64,000 nucleotides of DNA from Lunularia cruciata (GCA_948567375.1 OX419758.1:36533473-36597472); one strand, 5' to 3'. Positions 37,915 through 49,517 are shown, counted from the first letter of the stretch. The notes: generated by a model not told the origin, from the letters alone. A program made the numbers and translations.

Positions 37915-39297
37915 GGATGGCCTAGCTCAATACGGAAAGCCCCATTATGACAAAAGAGCAATGTGAATGACACCGCTGCTGAACCCACGTTCGTCTGTCT
38001 CTAATCCTTAGAATCGAAACTAGAGCTAGGTCACTTCGATACTTATATCCATCTTTTCCTTCACATACATCTTCTTGGGGGTTTAGGAAGCTTAAAGACA
38101 TTTTTTGTATTACATTTAGGTGCGCTATGAAATGAAGACTAATCATCATAGAGAATTGTCTCACACAAATCTCGCTTGCATGTACCTACTAACAGGAGAG
38201 CTTGCTCACCACTTGGTGCGAATGATGTTTATGAGGGATTTACTGCTTATACCTCGGCAAGTTTAGTCCAGTCTTAAGTAGGTGTTGAACCGTGTTCTAA
38301 CGAACGGGTTCCATTTTCATAGACTCGAACACATCAGGCAGATGGTAAAGAAAAACAGAAAGGTTCTGTACTACACTTCAGGATATACATTTGGCTGGAA
38401 TTTCGGGTCCTCTATTGCCCAAGGATATTACACTAGCTGTTCCATAAATCCTCTTCCGAGCTTAAATTCCACTTGTCTTGTGTCACTACGCAGTCTGTAT
38501 CTCAACACCTAGGTAATCTACATCTAGCTCGGGTGAAGTCATCTTCTTCTTCTTCTTTATTGAACGGTTGACTTATGGGAACCAAGTGGTCAACTTCTGA
38601 GAAGTATAATGAACTGCAACGTATAAGACTTTTTTCAATGATTAAGTTCCGTACGGTATATTCCGGTAAGACCCAGCACATTAAATGGAATTTCACTAGG
38701 AGATCGAAAGATCGACAGGAATATGAGCACCAAGAGCAGTTCTTTGGCTGAGGACGCGTGAAGTTTACATGCACCCGGCTGAGACGAGTGATAGACAATG
38801 TTTGCAAGGGGGAAATGGTTTGGTGAGAGCATGTTTGTAGAGCAGAGCAGTTCTTAGTGGAGCTTTACGAGTAGTATTCCGTGTGAGTTTATTTGCATAA
38901 TGAGTGAATTTGCCGGGTGGAGAGGACTGGTTAATTGGGAGGTGAGAGAAGTGGGAGGATTGAAAGCAGTTCTTAGTGAAGCTTTACAACATTTCTTTTC
39001 TTCATAGTGACTGTCCTGAATCAGATTTAAATGAAACAATATCCCGCTGTGGATTGGGTTTATCCCAATGCTAAAACATCCCCTTTTAGAGAGGAATACA
39101 AGGGAATATCTCTCATATGCAGAACAAATAATTGGGACAACGATACAACAATGCACACGCCAAGAGCATAACCGACGTATAACCTTCCGTATATACTTGT
39201 GAGTGGTATTGATTGTGCTCTTGAAAATCAAATACAACTTGAACGTTCAGTCATTTTTGTCTTTTCCACAATCAGTTATGAGTTTATACATTTCAGT
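37061..39297. other. Intergenic island inside the repeat block, no gene recognised
   Basis: Lacks the pyrimidine bias and family motifs of its neighbours. Holds a (GA)n run and a 24-bp imperfect direct repeat (AGCAGTTCTTAGTGRAGCTTTAC, about 38847 and 38964). No frame matches a known protein. Confidence 0.55.
37867..37911. repeat. (GA)n microsatellite
   Basis: About 22 uninterrupted GA dinucleotides. It creates low-complexity Leu/Ser frames on the minus strand that are not genes. Confidence 0.95.
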
Positions 39298-39317
39298 ATA
39301 TACCTGTCAGTAATTAC

Positions 39318-39986
39318 TGACAGTAATCCTGTCCTCTTACGCTCCGCTATAGTTACACTCTTACATTTCTACCCGTTTCTGCAGCCATAATTGCGAAATG
39401 CCTGCTACATCCACACATTCCTGTACTATTTCACTCCCTAGTTTTTTCCCTTCGCTTTCTGATTGCTTCCTGCCTCCCACGTTCTTCATCTTCATCTGCG
39501 CACTGTATCCTGGTGGGCTCTTATAGCAAGTTTTCTATTCCTCTCGCTTCATCCACGCACTGCATCCTGGCGGGCTCTTACAGCACATCGTACGTTTCCT
39601 ATGCCTCTCGCTTTTGGTTGCATTGCTGCTCTCTGACTTCATTATTTTTTATTGGTGAACTCTTACATCAAGCTCTCTAACCCACTCTCGCGTTGGCCTT
39701 GCTGCTCTCGATTTCAACGTTGGCCTTGCTGCCCTCGATTTCAAGTTCGTTATTGTCCATTAGCAGTACTGTGTTCTCAATTTCTTGCACTTATGCCTTT
39801 GCTACAGGTTACTTTTTTGCATCTATACTTTTGCTGCAGGTTATTTTCGACGCATTTTACACTAAAGCTTTCATACTACACTAGCACTGTAATTCATGTA
39901 AATGTTGTTTATCGAATATGTGCACTTGTGCACTTCATGAGTTCTGGATAACCCGTTACCCGAACGGCTTCTGCTCTCATTTACCA
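39318..39986 (+). mobile_element. Retroposon family copy 19, 5'-truncated, 20-bp TSD
   Basis: A 669-bp member of the copy 4/10/12 subfamily inserted in otherwise non-family DNA. ATATACCTGTCAGTAATTAC occurs at 39298-39317 and 39987-40006 as an exact 20-bp direct repeat, and again at 40019-40038. The element ends with hairpin CCGTTACCCGAACGG and CTCATTTACCA. At the 5' junction an inverted copy of the target makes a 20-bp palindrome (39304-39323), as filler from a strand switch. Confidence 0.85.
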
Positions 39987-40838
39987 ATATACCTGTCAGT
40001 AATTACCTATATATACCTATATACCTGTCAGTAATTACACCAGCAGCTGTCGAACCTCTCACTACTTGTATGATACATAAGGGCCTTTGTATATAATACA
40101 TACTCGGTGTCTTGTACAATCCGGATGCTTCCTGCTTACTTGCATGGGATCCATTCGGTTCTACAGCCCCTTTCCCTCACATCACCGCACGTAAACATTG
40201 TATCTCCTTCTCACACTAATCTAATGCTACTTCTTGCCTCTTCCTGTTCTCTAATGATCTTTCTCCTCTCTTCTTAGTATCTTCACGAGCTTTTCTCTTC
40301 TGCATGTATCTCTCTCGCTCAGGCTATTTCACTCATTGCCATCTGATAATTCTGCTCTGTTTGCTTGCGTCTCTACTAATTTGATGCTTTCCTTCAGCTA
40401 TTACCAAGGTGCGTCTCGATTCCTTTCCTTGCTCGTGCTCACGATTATGCATCCTTTCTTTGTATATGGTTTCTATTCTGCAGTTTCTGTGCCCATTCCC
40501 TTCCAATTTCAATCAAATTACGATCGGATTTATCAATACTCCTGCATGGCTTTGCTGGTCTCCAGCAGTTCCTTACTTCGCACTGCTACCATTTTTGAGT
40601 GGCACTTTTGGAAGCAACGGTGTTTGCCTTAGCACTCATGAACTGTTGAACATAAACTCGGTATGAGGGGTACTGGCATCGCCCAGCTCCTTCGGCACTG
40701 CGTTAGGCACTGATGAAGGCGTTTGTGCTTTCGTGGAGGCTTACTATGACCGCCTTCTGCTTCCTTCAGCTGTTTAACGTTCTAAGGCTCATGCGTTCAT
40801 AGCTCATGGTGTGATATACTCTACCCAGTCCTCTTTCG

Positions 40839-40899
40839 TCCTGGATCCAGTCTTGGATCTCCCGTTCCTCAAACGGCTTCTGTACTCAGTTCTCTATAT
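40839..40899 (+). mobile_element. Nested 3'-end fragment, about 61 bp, 14-bp TSD
   Basis: Contains CCGTTCCTCAAACGG and CTTCTGTACTCAGTTCTCT. Flanks CCAGTCCTCTTTCG (40825-40838) and CCAGTCCTCTTACG (40900-40913) differ at one base. The uninterrupted form of this target is seen in other copies. Confidence 0.65.
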
Positions 40900-41496
40900 C
40901 CAGTCCTCTTACGCTTTGCTCTCTTCTCCTTATCCAGTTGCGTTCTACGCTTCGCTCGGTCTCAGATTAAACAACATCCCCTCGTATCCCGCATTACTCC
41001 ACTCCTCCCGTCCTCAACTAATTTCCTCTCTATTACTATTCGGTCGGGGCTTGCCTGTTTCATGGTTCATACATGACTTTCGATGTCAAGGTTCCTGCCC
41101 GACTCCAGACTTTAGCTTACTGTCATCGTTTAAGCGTTGCTTGTAGGTGGTCGCTTAACCAATGTGTTATGTTTCTCTGATAGCTGCTACAGAATACACG
41201 TTGCTTACTAGTTCTTTATACATGTTATTCTCGATATCATGTTTACATACGATTTATGATTTACATTTCATCTCATTTTCGCATGTACACTTCATTCTGT
41301 TTTGCTTTCATCTTATTGCCATTCCTTTTGCACTTCATATGCATTTAATGAGTTCTGGATCTCCTCGAACAGCTTCTGCTCTCATATCCTCATATCCAGT
41401 CCTCTCACGCTTTGTTCCGGCCCAGCCAAGACAACATCCACCCCTCTCCCATTTCGCTCCACTCCACCTATCCTCAACTAATGCTTTGTATATTGC

Positions 41497-41624
41497 TCTT
41501 AGCTCGATGTTCTTCTCTTTCATGGTTCCTACCCGACTTTCTATTTCAGATGGCTTAGTCTCTTAGCTCGATGTTCTTCTCTTTCATGGTTCCTACCCGA
41601 CTTTCTATTTCAGATGGCTTAGTC
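41497..41624 (+). repeat. Perfect tandem duplication, 64-bp unit
   Basis: Units 41497-41560 and 41561-41624 look identical, so the duplication is recent although it sits in an old copy. Confidence 0.9.
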
Positions 41625-41710
41625 GGTCGCGTCTTGCTTGTTGTTACATGATGTATACTAGTTCTCTGCAGGTGTTACTCATGAGATGTTTCAATTATGG
41701 CTTTACTTCG

Positions 41711-41735
41711 TACAGCTTCTGCTCTCATTTCCCAT
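41711..41735 (+). mobile_element. Minimal 25-bp 3'-end fragment with 14-bp TSD
   Basis: Contains only TACAGCTTCTGCTCTCATTT and CCCAT. Flanks ATGGCTTTACTTCG (41697-41710) and ATGTCTTTACTTCG (41736-41749) differ at one base. Other copies have this target uninterrupted (ATGCCTTTGCTTC). Confidence 0.55.
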
Positions 41736-42187
41736 ATGTCTTTACTTCGGCTTACCTTTGTATTGTTAGTTTCACTTAATTTCCGTTCCTGAGTTGAGAT
41801 TCATTTCGATTTGCACACATTCATGCTTATATTTCATCTGCACTTCATATGCACTTAGTGGGTTCTGGATCCCCCTTCGAAGAACAGCTTCTGCTCTCAT
41901 GTCCCATATGTCTTTACTTCGGTTTCCTTCGTATTGTTAGTTTCAATGAATTTCCATTTCCTTAGTTGCTATTCATTTCGATTTGCACACGTTCATGCTT
42001 ACATTTCATCTGCATTTTCATATGCATGTAGTGGGTTCCGGATCTCCCGTTCTGCGAAAGGCTTCTGTCCTCATTTCCTATTTAGCGTCTCAGTACTCCA
42101 GTGCCCATAGCGCTGGTTGTGATATTATTCATATCCTGTCCTCTTACGTTTTGTTCTCGTTCCTTTTTACGCTTCGACCCATTTCTG

Positions 42188-42435
42188 TGTTAGATAAACA
42201 TCTATATAGTGGAGTGTTTTGTGCCTTGTGATCATACGTTACTTAACTGTTCACATAACTGTTCGTTATGTAACTGTTCAGATGTTAGACTACTATAGTT
42301 AGCTAAATCACGTTAAGTCAGTTACCCAAAACATAACTCTTGCTCTTCTCGAGCTTGATCATATACTTATATAATCCCAGTTGTGGGATTATCTGTTGTT
42401 CAATCAATCACCTACTTACATCATATTTTCGCACA
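42188..42435 (+). mobile_element. 5' LTR of Copia element
   Basis: 248 bp from TGTTAGATAAAC to TTTTCGCACA. Contains a TATA box (ATACTTATATAA, about 42361-42372) and a 9-bp inverted repeat ATAATCCCA/TGGGATTAT just after it. It directly precedes the primer site. No second LTR is found in the window. Confidence 0.85.
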
Positions 42436-42447
42436 TGGTATCAGAGC
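42436..42447 (+). other. Primer binding site of the Copia element
   Basis: TGGTATCAGAGC, the standard Ty1/copia site complementary to the 3' end of plant initiator Met tRNA, immediately after the LTR. Confidence 0.9.
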
Positions 42448-42686
42448 AGTAAGCCTTAGAGTTTCTTCTTTAGCTGCTAGGGGACGCCTTAGCACTCATT
42501 TTCGAAATTATGAGAGGTTTAATTTTTCTTACACACTAGTGTATTTGGAAAAACAAGAATCTCTTGTTCCTCCTCTTAAGGGTTTCTCTTCTCTCAGGAT
42601 CTTGGGAGAGTATTTTCTCTTATATCCTTTGGTAGTTTGGGTTTTGGGAAAGACATTTTCCTCTATCCTCTGTGAGTCAAGTCATT

Positions 42687-45378
42687 ATGTCTGGTGCTGG
42701 TGTTGGTGCTCATGCTGGTGCTATGTGTGCTATTCCAACCATATGATTTGATTCCATTTTTGTCAAATTCAATGGTAATTATTTTTAATCTTGAAAATAT
42801 TGTTTTGTTCTTAAACTGAAGGTGGCTTCAGTTTTTTCAATTGTCGATGGTACTAAAATCAAGCCCACCTCAGCAGCTACTCTATCTGATTGGGAGCATA
42901 GGAATCTTGTTGTTCTTGAAACAATAACTTCAACATTAGCTCCAGAATGTATTCCTACCACAAGCAGGCACATGTTGGCAAGCAAAGCATGGATGGAATT
43001 GACTACCATGTATGAAGGTACCGATGATATCACAATCATGTAACTACTGGACACTTTGATTAATTTGAAGATGCGTGAAGGCACCAGCGTAACAAAACAC
43101 ATTATTAATTTTCGTGGAATCCTCACCTAGTTAATTGCGGTGAACAACCCAATCGATGACCAGCAGGCTAAGCTCTATTTGATGAGATCCATGCCTCCCA
43201 GTTTTAAGTAGTTTTTGCAATCATTGCGAACACAGAAAGCATTACATCTCTCTGATTTCATTGCTCTTTTTCTTCAAGAAGAGATCAGTATGAAGCATGA
43301 ACGTCTTGTAGAGCAAACAACTGCCCTAGCAGTCACACCAGGCTCTACATCTTCTTATAGAAACAAAGGTAAAGGCAAGGGCAACTGGAAGAATGAATCT
43401 CATAGGTTTCCTGGTCAGAACTCTTTCAACAGATCTTCTGGTCAGAATCCTTCCCCTAGTCAGAACTCTTTCAACAGATCTACTGGTCAGAATCAGAATT
43501 ATTTCTCTACATCTTCTGGAGGAAATTCCTCAAGACCTTCTATCATCTGTCACTATTGGTCAAAGAAGGGATATCACATCAAACAATGTCGCAAGCGCAT
43601 TGCTGATACAAAGGAGAAAGGAGACAAGGAACATCATCACTCCAATGCTTCTACAACTCACCTCTCTCTGTACAATGTTGATGTTGTTCCCTCAGTCACT
43701 CAGGACAAGCAATAGTACATCGACACTGCTGCTTCTCAACACATGATTTACCAACAAACCTACTTCCTGGTTTATGAAGCATACTCACCACCTAGACAAG
43801 TTTACTTGGCTGATGGTTCTACAGCTGCTATTCTAGGCCAGGGGACAGTTTCTGTTAAGCTTGCTTGTTCAGGGAACGCATACATGCTAGAAGATGTTTT
43901 ACATGTTCCTTCGCTGAACAAGAATCTCTATTCAGCACTTCAGATGAACAAGGCACATGGATCATTTTAGTTAAAGGAAACCAGCATTTTCCTTTATGAT
44001 GATCTGCATAATCTGATTGCATCCTGTCCTAGATTGGATCACTTTTGGCTTCTGGGAGAGTCAATTCAGCAACCTCAAGGTGCTGCAGTCTCTACATCAA
44101 CTCAGTCATCTCAAACTGCTGCAATCTCTATTCCGACCAGGGATACATCTTCTGCCATTGCTTCCCTATGGCATCGACGACTTGGGCACATCAACAAGAA
44201 ACGACTTCAATTTCTACAAGACCAAGATCTGGTTGCTGGGATGGATCGGATCCATCATAATTCGTTTCCTGTTTGCTCACCTTGTCTTCATGGCAAGCAA
44301 ACTCGCCTTCCCTTACCTCAGGAAGGAGCTACCAGAGCCACTGTTCCATTGGCTCTCATTCATTCTGATGTTTGTGGTCCCCTCTCTTCTGCTACCTACA
44401 CTGGTTACAGATATTTTGTGACCTTCATTGATGATTACACAAGGTACACGTTCTTGTATCTACTCAAGTTCAAACATGAAGTTTTTACTTGTTTCCAAAT
44501 ATATGTGACCTATGCAGAGACTCAACTCAATAAGAAGGTCCGGGTGCTGCGCTCAGACAACGGTGGTGAATACAACTCTGCAGATTTTCATCTCTTCTGC
44601 AAAGGCAAAGGAATCATGCGCCAGTTCAGCACTCCACATACTCCTCAGCAAAATGGTGTTGCTGAGAAAAAGAACAGAACATTGGTGGAAGCAGTCCGCA
44701 CTATGTTATTCGAGTCTGGACTCCCCAAGCATTACTGGGGAGAGGCACTACAAACTGCCAACTTTCTGCAAAATTGAAGTCCTACCAAAGCCATCTCTTC
44801 CAAAGTCACACCCTTCCAACTCTGGTTTGGTTATAAACCTAATCTATCCCTACTACGCATTTTTGGGTGCATTGTTTATGCACATGTTCCATCTTCTTCC
44901 AGATCTAAACTTGATTTAAAGTCTTCCAGGTGTATTTTCCTTGGCTATAGTCAGGATAGTAAAGCTTACAAACTACAGAAGATATCTGATAACTCCATTT
45001 TTCTGTCAAGAGATGTTCAGTTTCAGGAACATACCTATGCTCATGAACATCAACAGTGTTCGGACACTCAGGATGTTCAACTGGATTTCATCTGTGATCC
45101 GACAATTTTCATTTCCTCACCTGCTTCTAGTTCTCAGTCTACCCACAGTATACCCCCACCAATTCCAACTCTGTCTCAGTCACCTCCTATCCACAACCTA
45201 CCAGCTCCAACAATTCCTTCTCCATTACCTTCTTCACTACAGTCATTACCTTCTAGTTCTGGTACTCCACACAGGTCCTCAGGATCCTCTACCGTTGTTA
45301 CACTAGAAGGCCAAAACCTCTACCTTCTCCAGATACTGTCCAAGCACCTTCTGCACGTCAAGGCACCAGGGTTCATAT
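42687..45378 (+). pseudogene. Decayed Copia gag-protease-integrase, reverse transcriptase missing
   Basis: One frame from ATG 42687 runs through Gag (about 42690-43710), protease (about 43714-43970) and integrase (about 44160-44950), with no frameshift seen. It is broken by in-frame stops at 42744, 42786, 42792, 43041, 43128, 43209, 43713, 43968 and 44775. The Gag zinc knuckle near 43549 has Trp for its second Cys and Tyr for its His. The protease site reads DTAAS. Integrase keeps the zinc-finger part (LWHRRLGHI), HSDVCGPL, LRSDNGGEY and QNGVAEKKNR, so the DDE residues are present. The sequence stops before any reverse transcriptase or RNase H motif and joins repeat-block DNA near 45378. The element cannot move by itself. 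Confidence 0.9.
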
Positions 45379-45399
45379 AATTTTCAGAATGCACCTTAT

Positions 45400-46330
45400 T
45401 ACTATTGTTGTATCTCTCTGCTCTGAATGCACCACTCGTATACTACTAGTTACCACCAACTTATGTCGGACTTCCTCACATTCCACTTTTGTTTTCTATC
45501 CTTTGCCCCCGATTCAGAAACTGCTGTTTCCTCACTTACAGACATTTAACTTCCCCACTCCGATGCACACATTTTCCATTTACTTTCCCGACAGCTAATG
45601 CACTGTCCGCCTCGCGCTTAGTAACTACTTTCTCGTTATTTTTAAGTTGGGTTCGTCGTTCAGTTCCTGCAATATTGACTGCGGTACTACAGGGATAACT
45701 CAGGCACGTTCTCCTGCTCCTCCTATCTTTATGTTTCCATGTTTATGTATCAATGAAAGCTTGCTGTTCCCATCTTTTCATACTTCACCTTGCCTGCTGG
45801 GCTTCCATACTTCATTTTCTTTTCTTATGCATTTTCAATCTTCTACTTACAAGGGCTTTCGGTTACGCCTCCACCCACCCGCGGCGGCTGGCTGCTAAGT
45901 ACCCCACTTGCTGCTAATCTGCTCTCACCCTCTGCCTATCGTACTTACGATCATTTGTCCTCGACCATGAACTGACTGCCCATGATACATGAGCAGCACG
46001 TTTTAGAAGCAACCGAGTATGCCCAGGCACTAATGAGCATGACAGAAACGCGGTATAAGGTTTACCGGCAACTCTACCTAGTTACCTCTGGCACTTCATG
46101 AAGGCGTTATGCTTACGTGCAGACTTACTATCAGAGTCTTGGGTATTAGCTACGTAAATGAGTCTTGCTGCTCCCCTCAACTTCGGGACTCATGTTCTCA
46201 TATATGGTATATGCACATATACAGTCCTTTAGGGTTTCATTTCTCATCTCGATTTGCACATATCATGTTTACACTTCATAATGCGTTCTGGATACCCCGT
46301 TCTTCGAACGGCTTCTGCTCTCATGTCCGA
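45400..46330 (+). mobile_element. Retroposon family copy 21, old long type
   Basis: Cassette present but decayed (TACTACAG, 11 nt at 45693-45703, then GCACGT instead of GT). Passes GGCACTAATGAG near 46025 and ends with perfect hairpin CCGTTCTTCGAACGG and CTCATGTCCGA, then ATATAC. Confidence 0.55.
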
Positions 46331-49300
46331 ATATACAGTCATTCTACAGTCTCCTTCCAAGAACCACCAAGCTGCGTTCCCCACCTATCCCCGCATACGC
46401 TGCGATTTTAGTCACTGTGCTCATGTTCTCGCCTTTGCGCTTCTCCTTCTCCTTAGCATTTTGCTGTCACCGTTTCTTCCTACTCTGCTCTCAACACCTG
46501 TCCACTGCCCGACGGGGTTTATTCACCATCGGTTTTTGTTATTCCCACTTGACTACCAACTTTTCTAGAGAGGTGTTCTGCATTTTCCTTTTCATGAGCT
46601 AACCAGAAACTCGGTGCGAGGGGTACTGGCATTCGCCCAGCTACTTCACCACTTAGTAGACACAGAGAAAGTGCTTCCGTGCAGGCAGTCTTGTTGCTTC
46701 CTTCTTGTGTTCAGTGTTTCATAGAGCATACAGCATATCGTGATATACACTGTCGATTCCTTGTCACGCTTCGAGCTTTCCTCTTTGCACCTTCGTTCTT
46801 GCTCGTTCTTGCTCGTTCTAGAATTCTACCAGACTTCTCACTTTTCTGGTATTGGGTGACAGAAAGCAGACAGCCAGAAAGGAACAATGATTTTCTGTCC
46901 TACTCTCTCGCTTCGCATTGTGGTGGGATGAATGTTTCTCTCTAAATCTTTCATGCGGTCTCGCTGTAGAATGGTTTCTTCACTTTTCATGGGAAGATTG
47001 AGCTTATCAAAGTTGTTTCATGTATCTCCACGTTGCGCACATTCTCATGGGCTTTGATGCAATTCCTAGCTGCTTAGATTCACATGCGTGGAGTTTGCGT
47101 CGGGTCTTCACTGGGTGGTACGAACGGCTTTAGCTCTGTTTTCACATATGCACTCCAAGTTTAACGACTCATGTCAGATTCTTTCTCCATAGCTTTCCGG
47201 AAAGTCTCATACAGGTTCATGAGTTTCTTTTGCGTGGTTGTTATTCTTATCAAAGCAGTAATAAGAGTGGAGCCTGTGCAGAAGATCCATGTTATCCCAT
47301 GAATGCACCTCCCAAAGCAGAAACTATGCTCTTGAACGTGTATTAGTCAGCTCGAGCTCCTTGGTGTTCAAAGCATGTCGAATGACATATGCGTGCGTTT
47401 TGTGCATTCGTTGAATCGGACCAGAGTCAATGTTCAACATTTTGCGTATGCTGAGCAGATGCCAGAACATCATATATTTATCCGTCACTATGTCCGATCA
47501 GACCCATTTCCCGCAGCATTGGTTATTTTGGCTGAAGCCGAAGGTTCCTTGGATACAAGGATAGCATCTGACACACAACTTTTGAACTAATGAATGCGTG
47601 CATCATACACGACTTGTAAAGAGGAGAAAGTGGGGAAGGTCTTCTGTGCAAAATTGAGATTCTTATCTGGGATTTTACGGTTTGGCAGAAACGAAAGCAG
47701 AACGGTTAGTAACACTTTCCCTTTTTTCTTGGACCCCCATGGTAGATAATGTATCCAACATGGTATACTTCAGTCACAATAGCTTTCAGTTCTCGAGAAT
47801 ATTAGGCAACCCCTCAACAAATTCTTGAGATCTGATCTCCCGTAACCGAATCGAAACCCACTCTTAAACCAAAACTAAGTTGACGTTCCACATTTCTGAT
47901 CAAATGCTAGTGGGATCAAGCCGGATGGAAATTCAACTTCACCGAGCACTCCTAAAGGAAAGTCTTTTGGAATCAAACTTCTCAAACTACATCGTAATGA
48001 GATCAGCTCCATCCAAATTCAAAAACTAATCTGAAAAGTAATCGCGATGATTTGAGAGCACATCAGACTGATTTCTAGAATTCACTAGCTTGGGTAGGAT
48101 TTGAACGTAGATTTTAGAAATAGCGATGATTTGGAAGGGCATCAGACTGATTTCTAAAACTTCGCTGGCCTGGGGTTTAAGGTTTGGATGTAGATTTAAA
48201 GATAGATGTAAAGCATAGAGTCCATCGGGGGACTATCACATTATTATGATGGACAAATATGGTGTGGGATCCCATAAATGTGAAGTGAGATGACCAAAGG
48301 AAATAAAGATTTCATTTAGATATTATAGGTGGGAAAATGATCTACATGTCTAAACTGGAAGTTGATTTCTCTCAAATAACTATGTTAACTAAATATATAA
48401 ATGCGAGATTATGCTGCAAATTTCATGCCGATTACATCCCACAAACGCAATATCATAATTTTACTGGAATTTGTGTTCTATGGTATATCTGCTTACCGCA
48501 GGTGATAATCTATACTTTACAACTGTTAAAAAAGGATTTGGAGAAATATGTGTAACATTTTATTGTTATTGACATTGGAAATTAGTAAACTCTCTCACTG
48601 CAGAACTATAGAGGAAACACCCCTACATTGATCCTGTAATTACTCAAAGGTGTAGGTGATCCCATGCTTACAGAACCTGATGTTGCAAACCCATTACATG
48701 TGCATGGAGCGTTTATAGATCCTCTTGTAGTTGCGATATGAAGAACCATACAAGACATAACCGCTGCATTCGTTGCTGTAAGTATTCAACGTTGTAATCA
48801 CTTCTATGCTTACAGAACCTGACTTTGAATCCCAATAGATGTTTCTCTGTGCACAAATCGCTAGTTGTAGGTAGCCAGGAGTCATTGGTTCTTCTTGGAC
48901 CAAAAGGCTACTGTTATCTGAATCCTTAAAATTTTGTGCCTACCTTCGTGCACGACAGCTGTCTTAGGGATTCTAGACCCTGGCAATCAAGGCTCTGGTC
49001 TTGGAGCTTTCAGTACCTCATGGCTAGCTCTCATTGTCATCAACGTGTCCAAACTTTTCTCCTGCCATGAAACACCCTTGGATGCATCCGACCAGGTTAC
49101 AGCTCGAGGTGTTGTTAGGATGTGAAGATTGCCTGTGGGTGGAGAGAAGTCTTTTATATAATCTTTCATTTTGCCTGCGGGAGGAGAGAAGGTATTCGTT
49201 TAATCTTTCGATTTTCTCGATTCGACTCTGATTTCAGAAGCTGACACCCAGTCTGTCAGTATTTTTCTTGGGTCGAACGTCTTCTTGGTGGTACTTCCCA

Positions 49301-49460
49301 ATCTCTTTACAGGGCAACTAGCCAGCTTAGCTTATCTGTTTCGGTCGAGTCCTTGTCTATGACCGAGATTGTACTCAGTTTCACAAACCTTCCTGGTAAT
49401 CCTCGGTAGCGTGAGCATGACCACTTTATGCCCTCCTGGTTACCAACTTATCCCACTACA
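46331..49460. other. Edge of the repeat block and intergenic DNA
   Basis: 46331-47150 holds diverged family sequence (AAACTCGGTGCGAGGGGTAC near 46609; a remnant of the end near 47120). After that the family is not recognisable. A tandem duplication lies at 48044-48206, and a repeated phrase ATGCTTACAGAACCTGA at 48664 and 48808. No gene recognised. Confidence 0.5.
48044..48206. repeat. Tandem duplication, 79-bp unit
   Basis: GCGATGATTT starts both units (48044 and 48123), followed by a shared CATCAGACTGATTTCTA phrase. Moderately diverged. Confidence 0.8.
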
Positions 49461-49470
49461 CAGATCGAAA

Positions 49471-49517
49471 GGTTTGCGAATGTTCTGCGAACGGCTTCTG
49501 CTCTCATTACTCATATG
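49471..49517 (+). mobile_element. Isolated 47-bp 3'-end fragment with 10-bp TSD
   Basis: Contains TTCTGCGAACGG, CTTCTGCTCTCATTACTC and ATATG, lying outside the main block. CAGATCGAAA flanks it exactly at 49461-49470 and 49518-49527. It shows that a very short 3' piece of the family can be inserted alone. Confidence 0.75.

Larger units (their letters stand above)
40039..42187 (+). mobile_element. Retroposon family copy 20, old long type with nested pieces
   Basis: Cassette (CTACTAAT, CTTCAG, 11 nt at 40398-40408, GTGCGT), GCACTCATGAAC near 40632, then several decayed 3' ends (40862, 41360, 41711, 41871, 42047). Broken at 42187 by the Copia LTR inside the phrase TTCGACCCATTTCTG, which is family interior. 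Confidence 0.5.
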
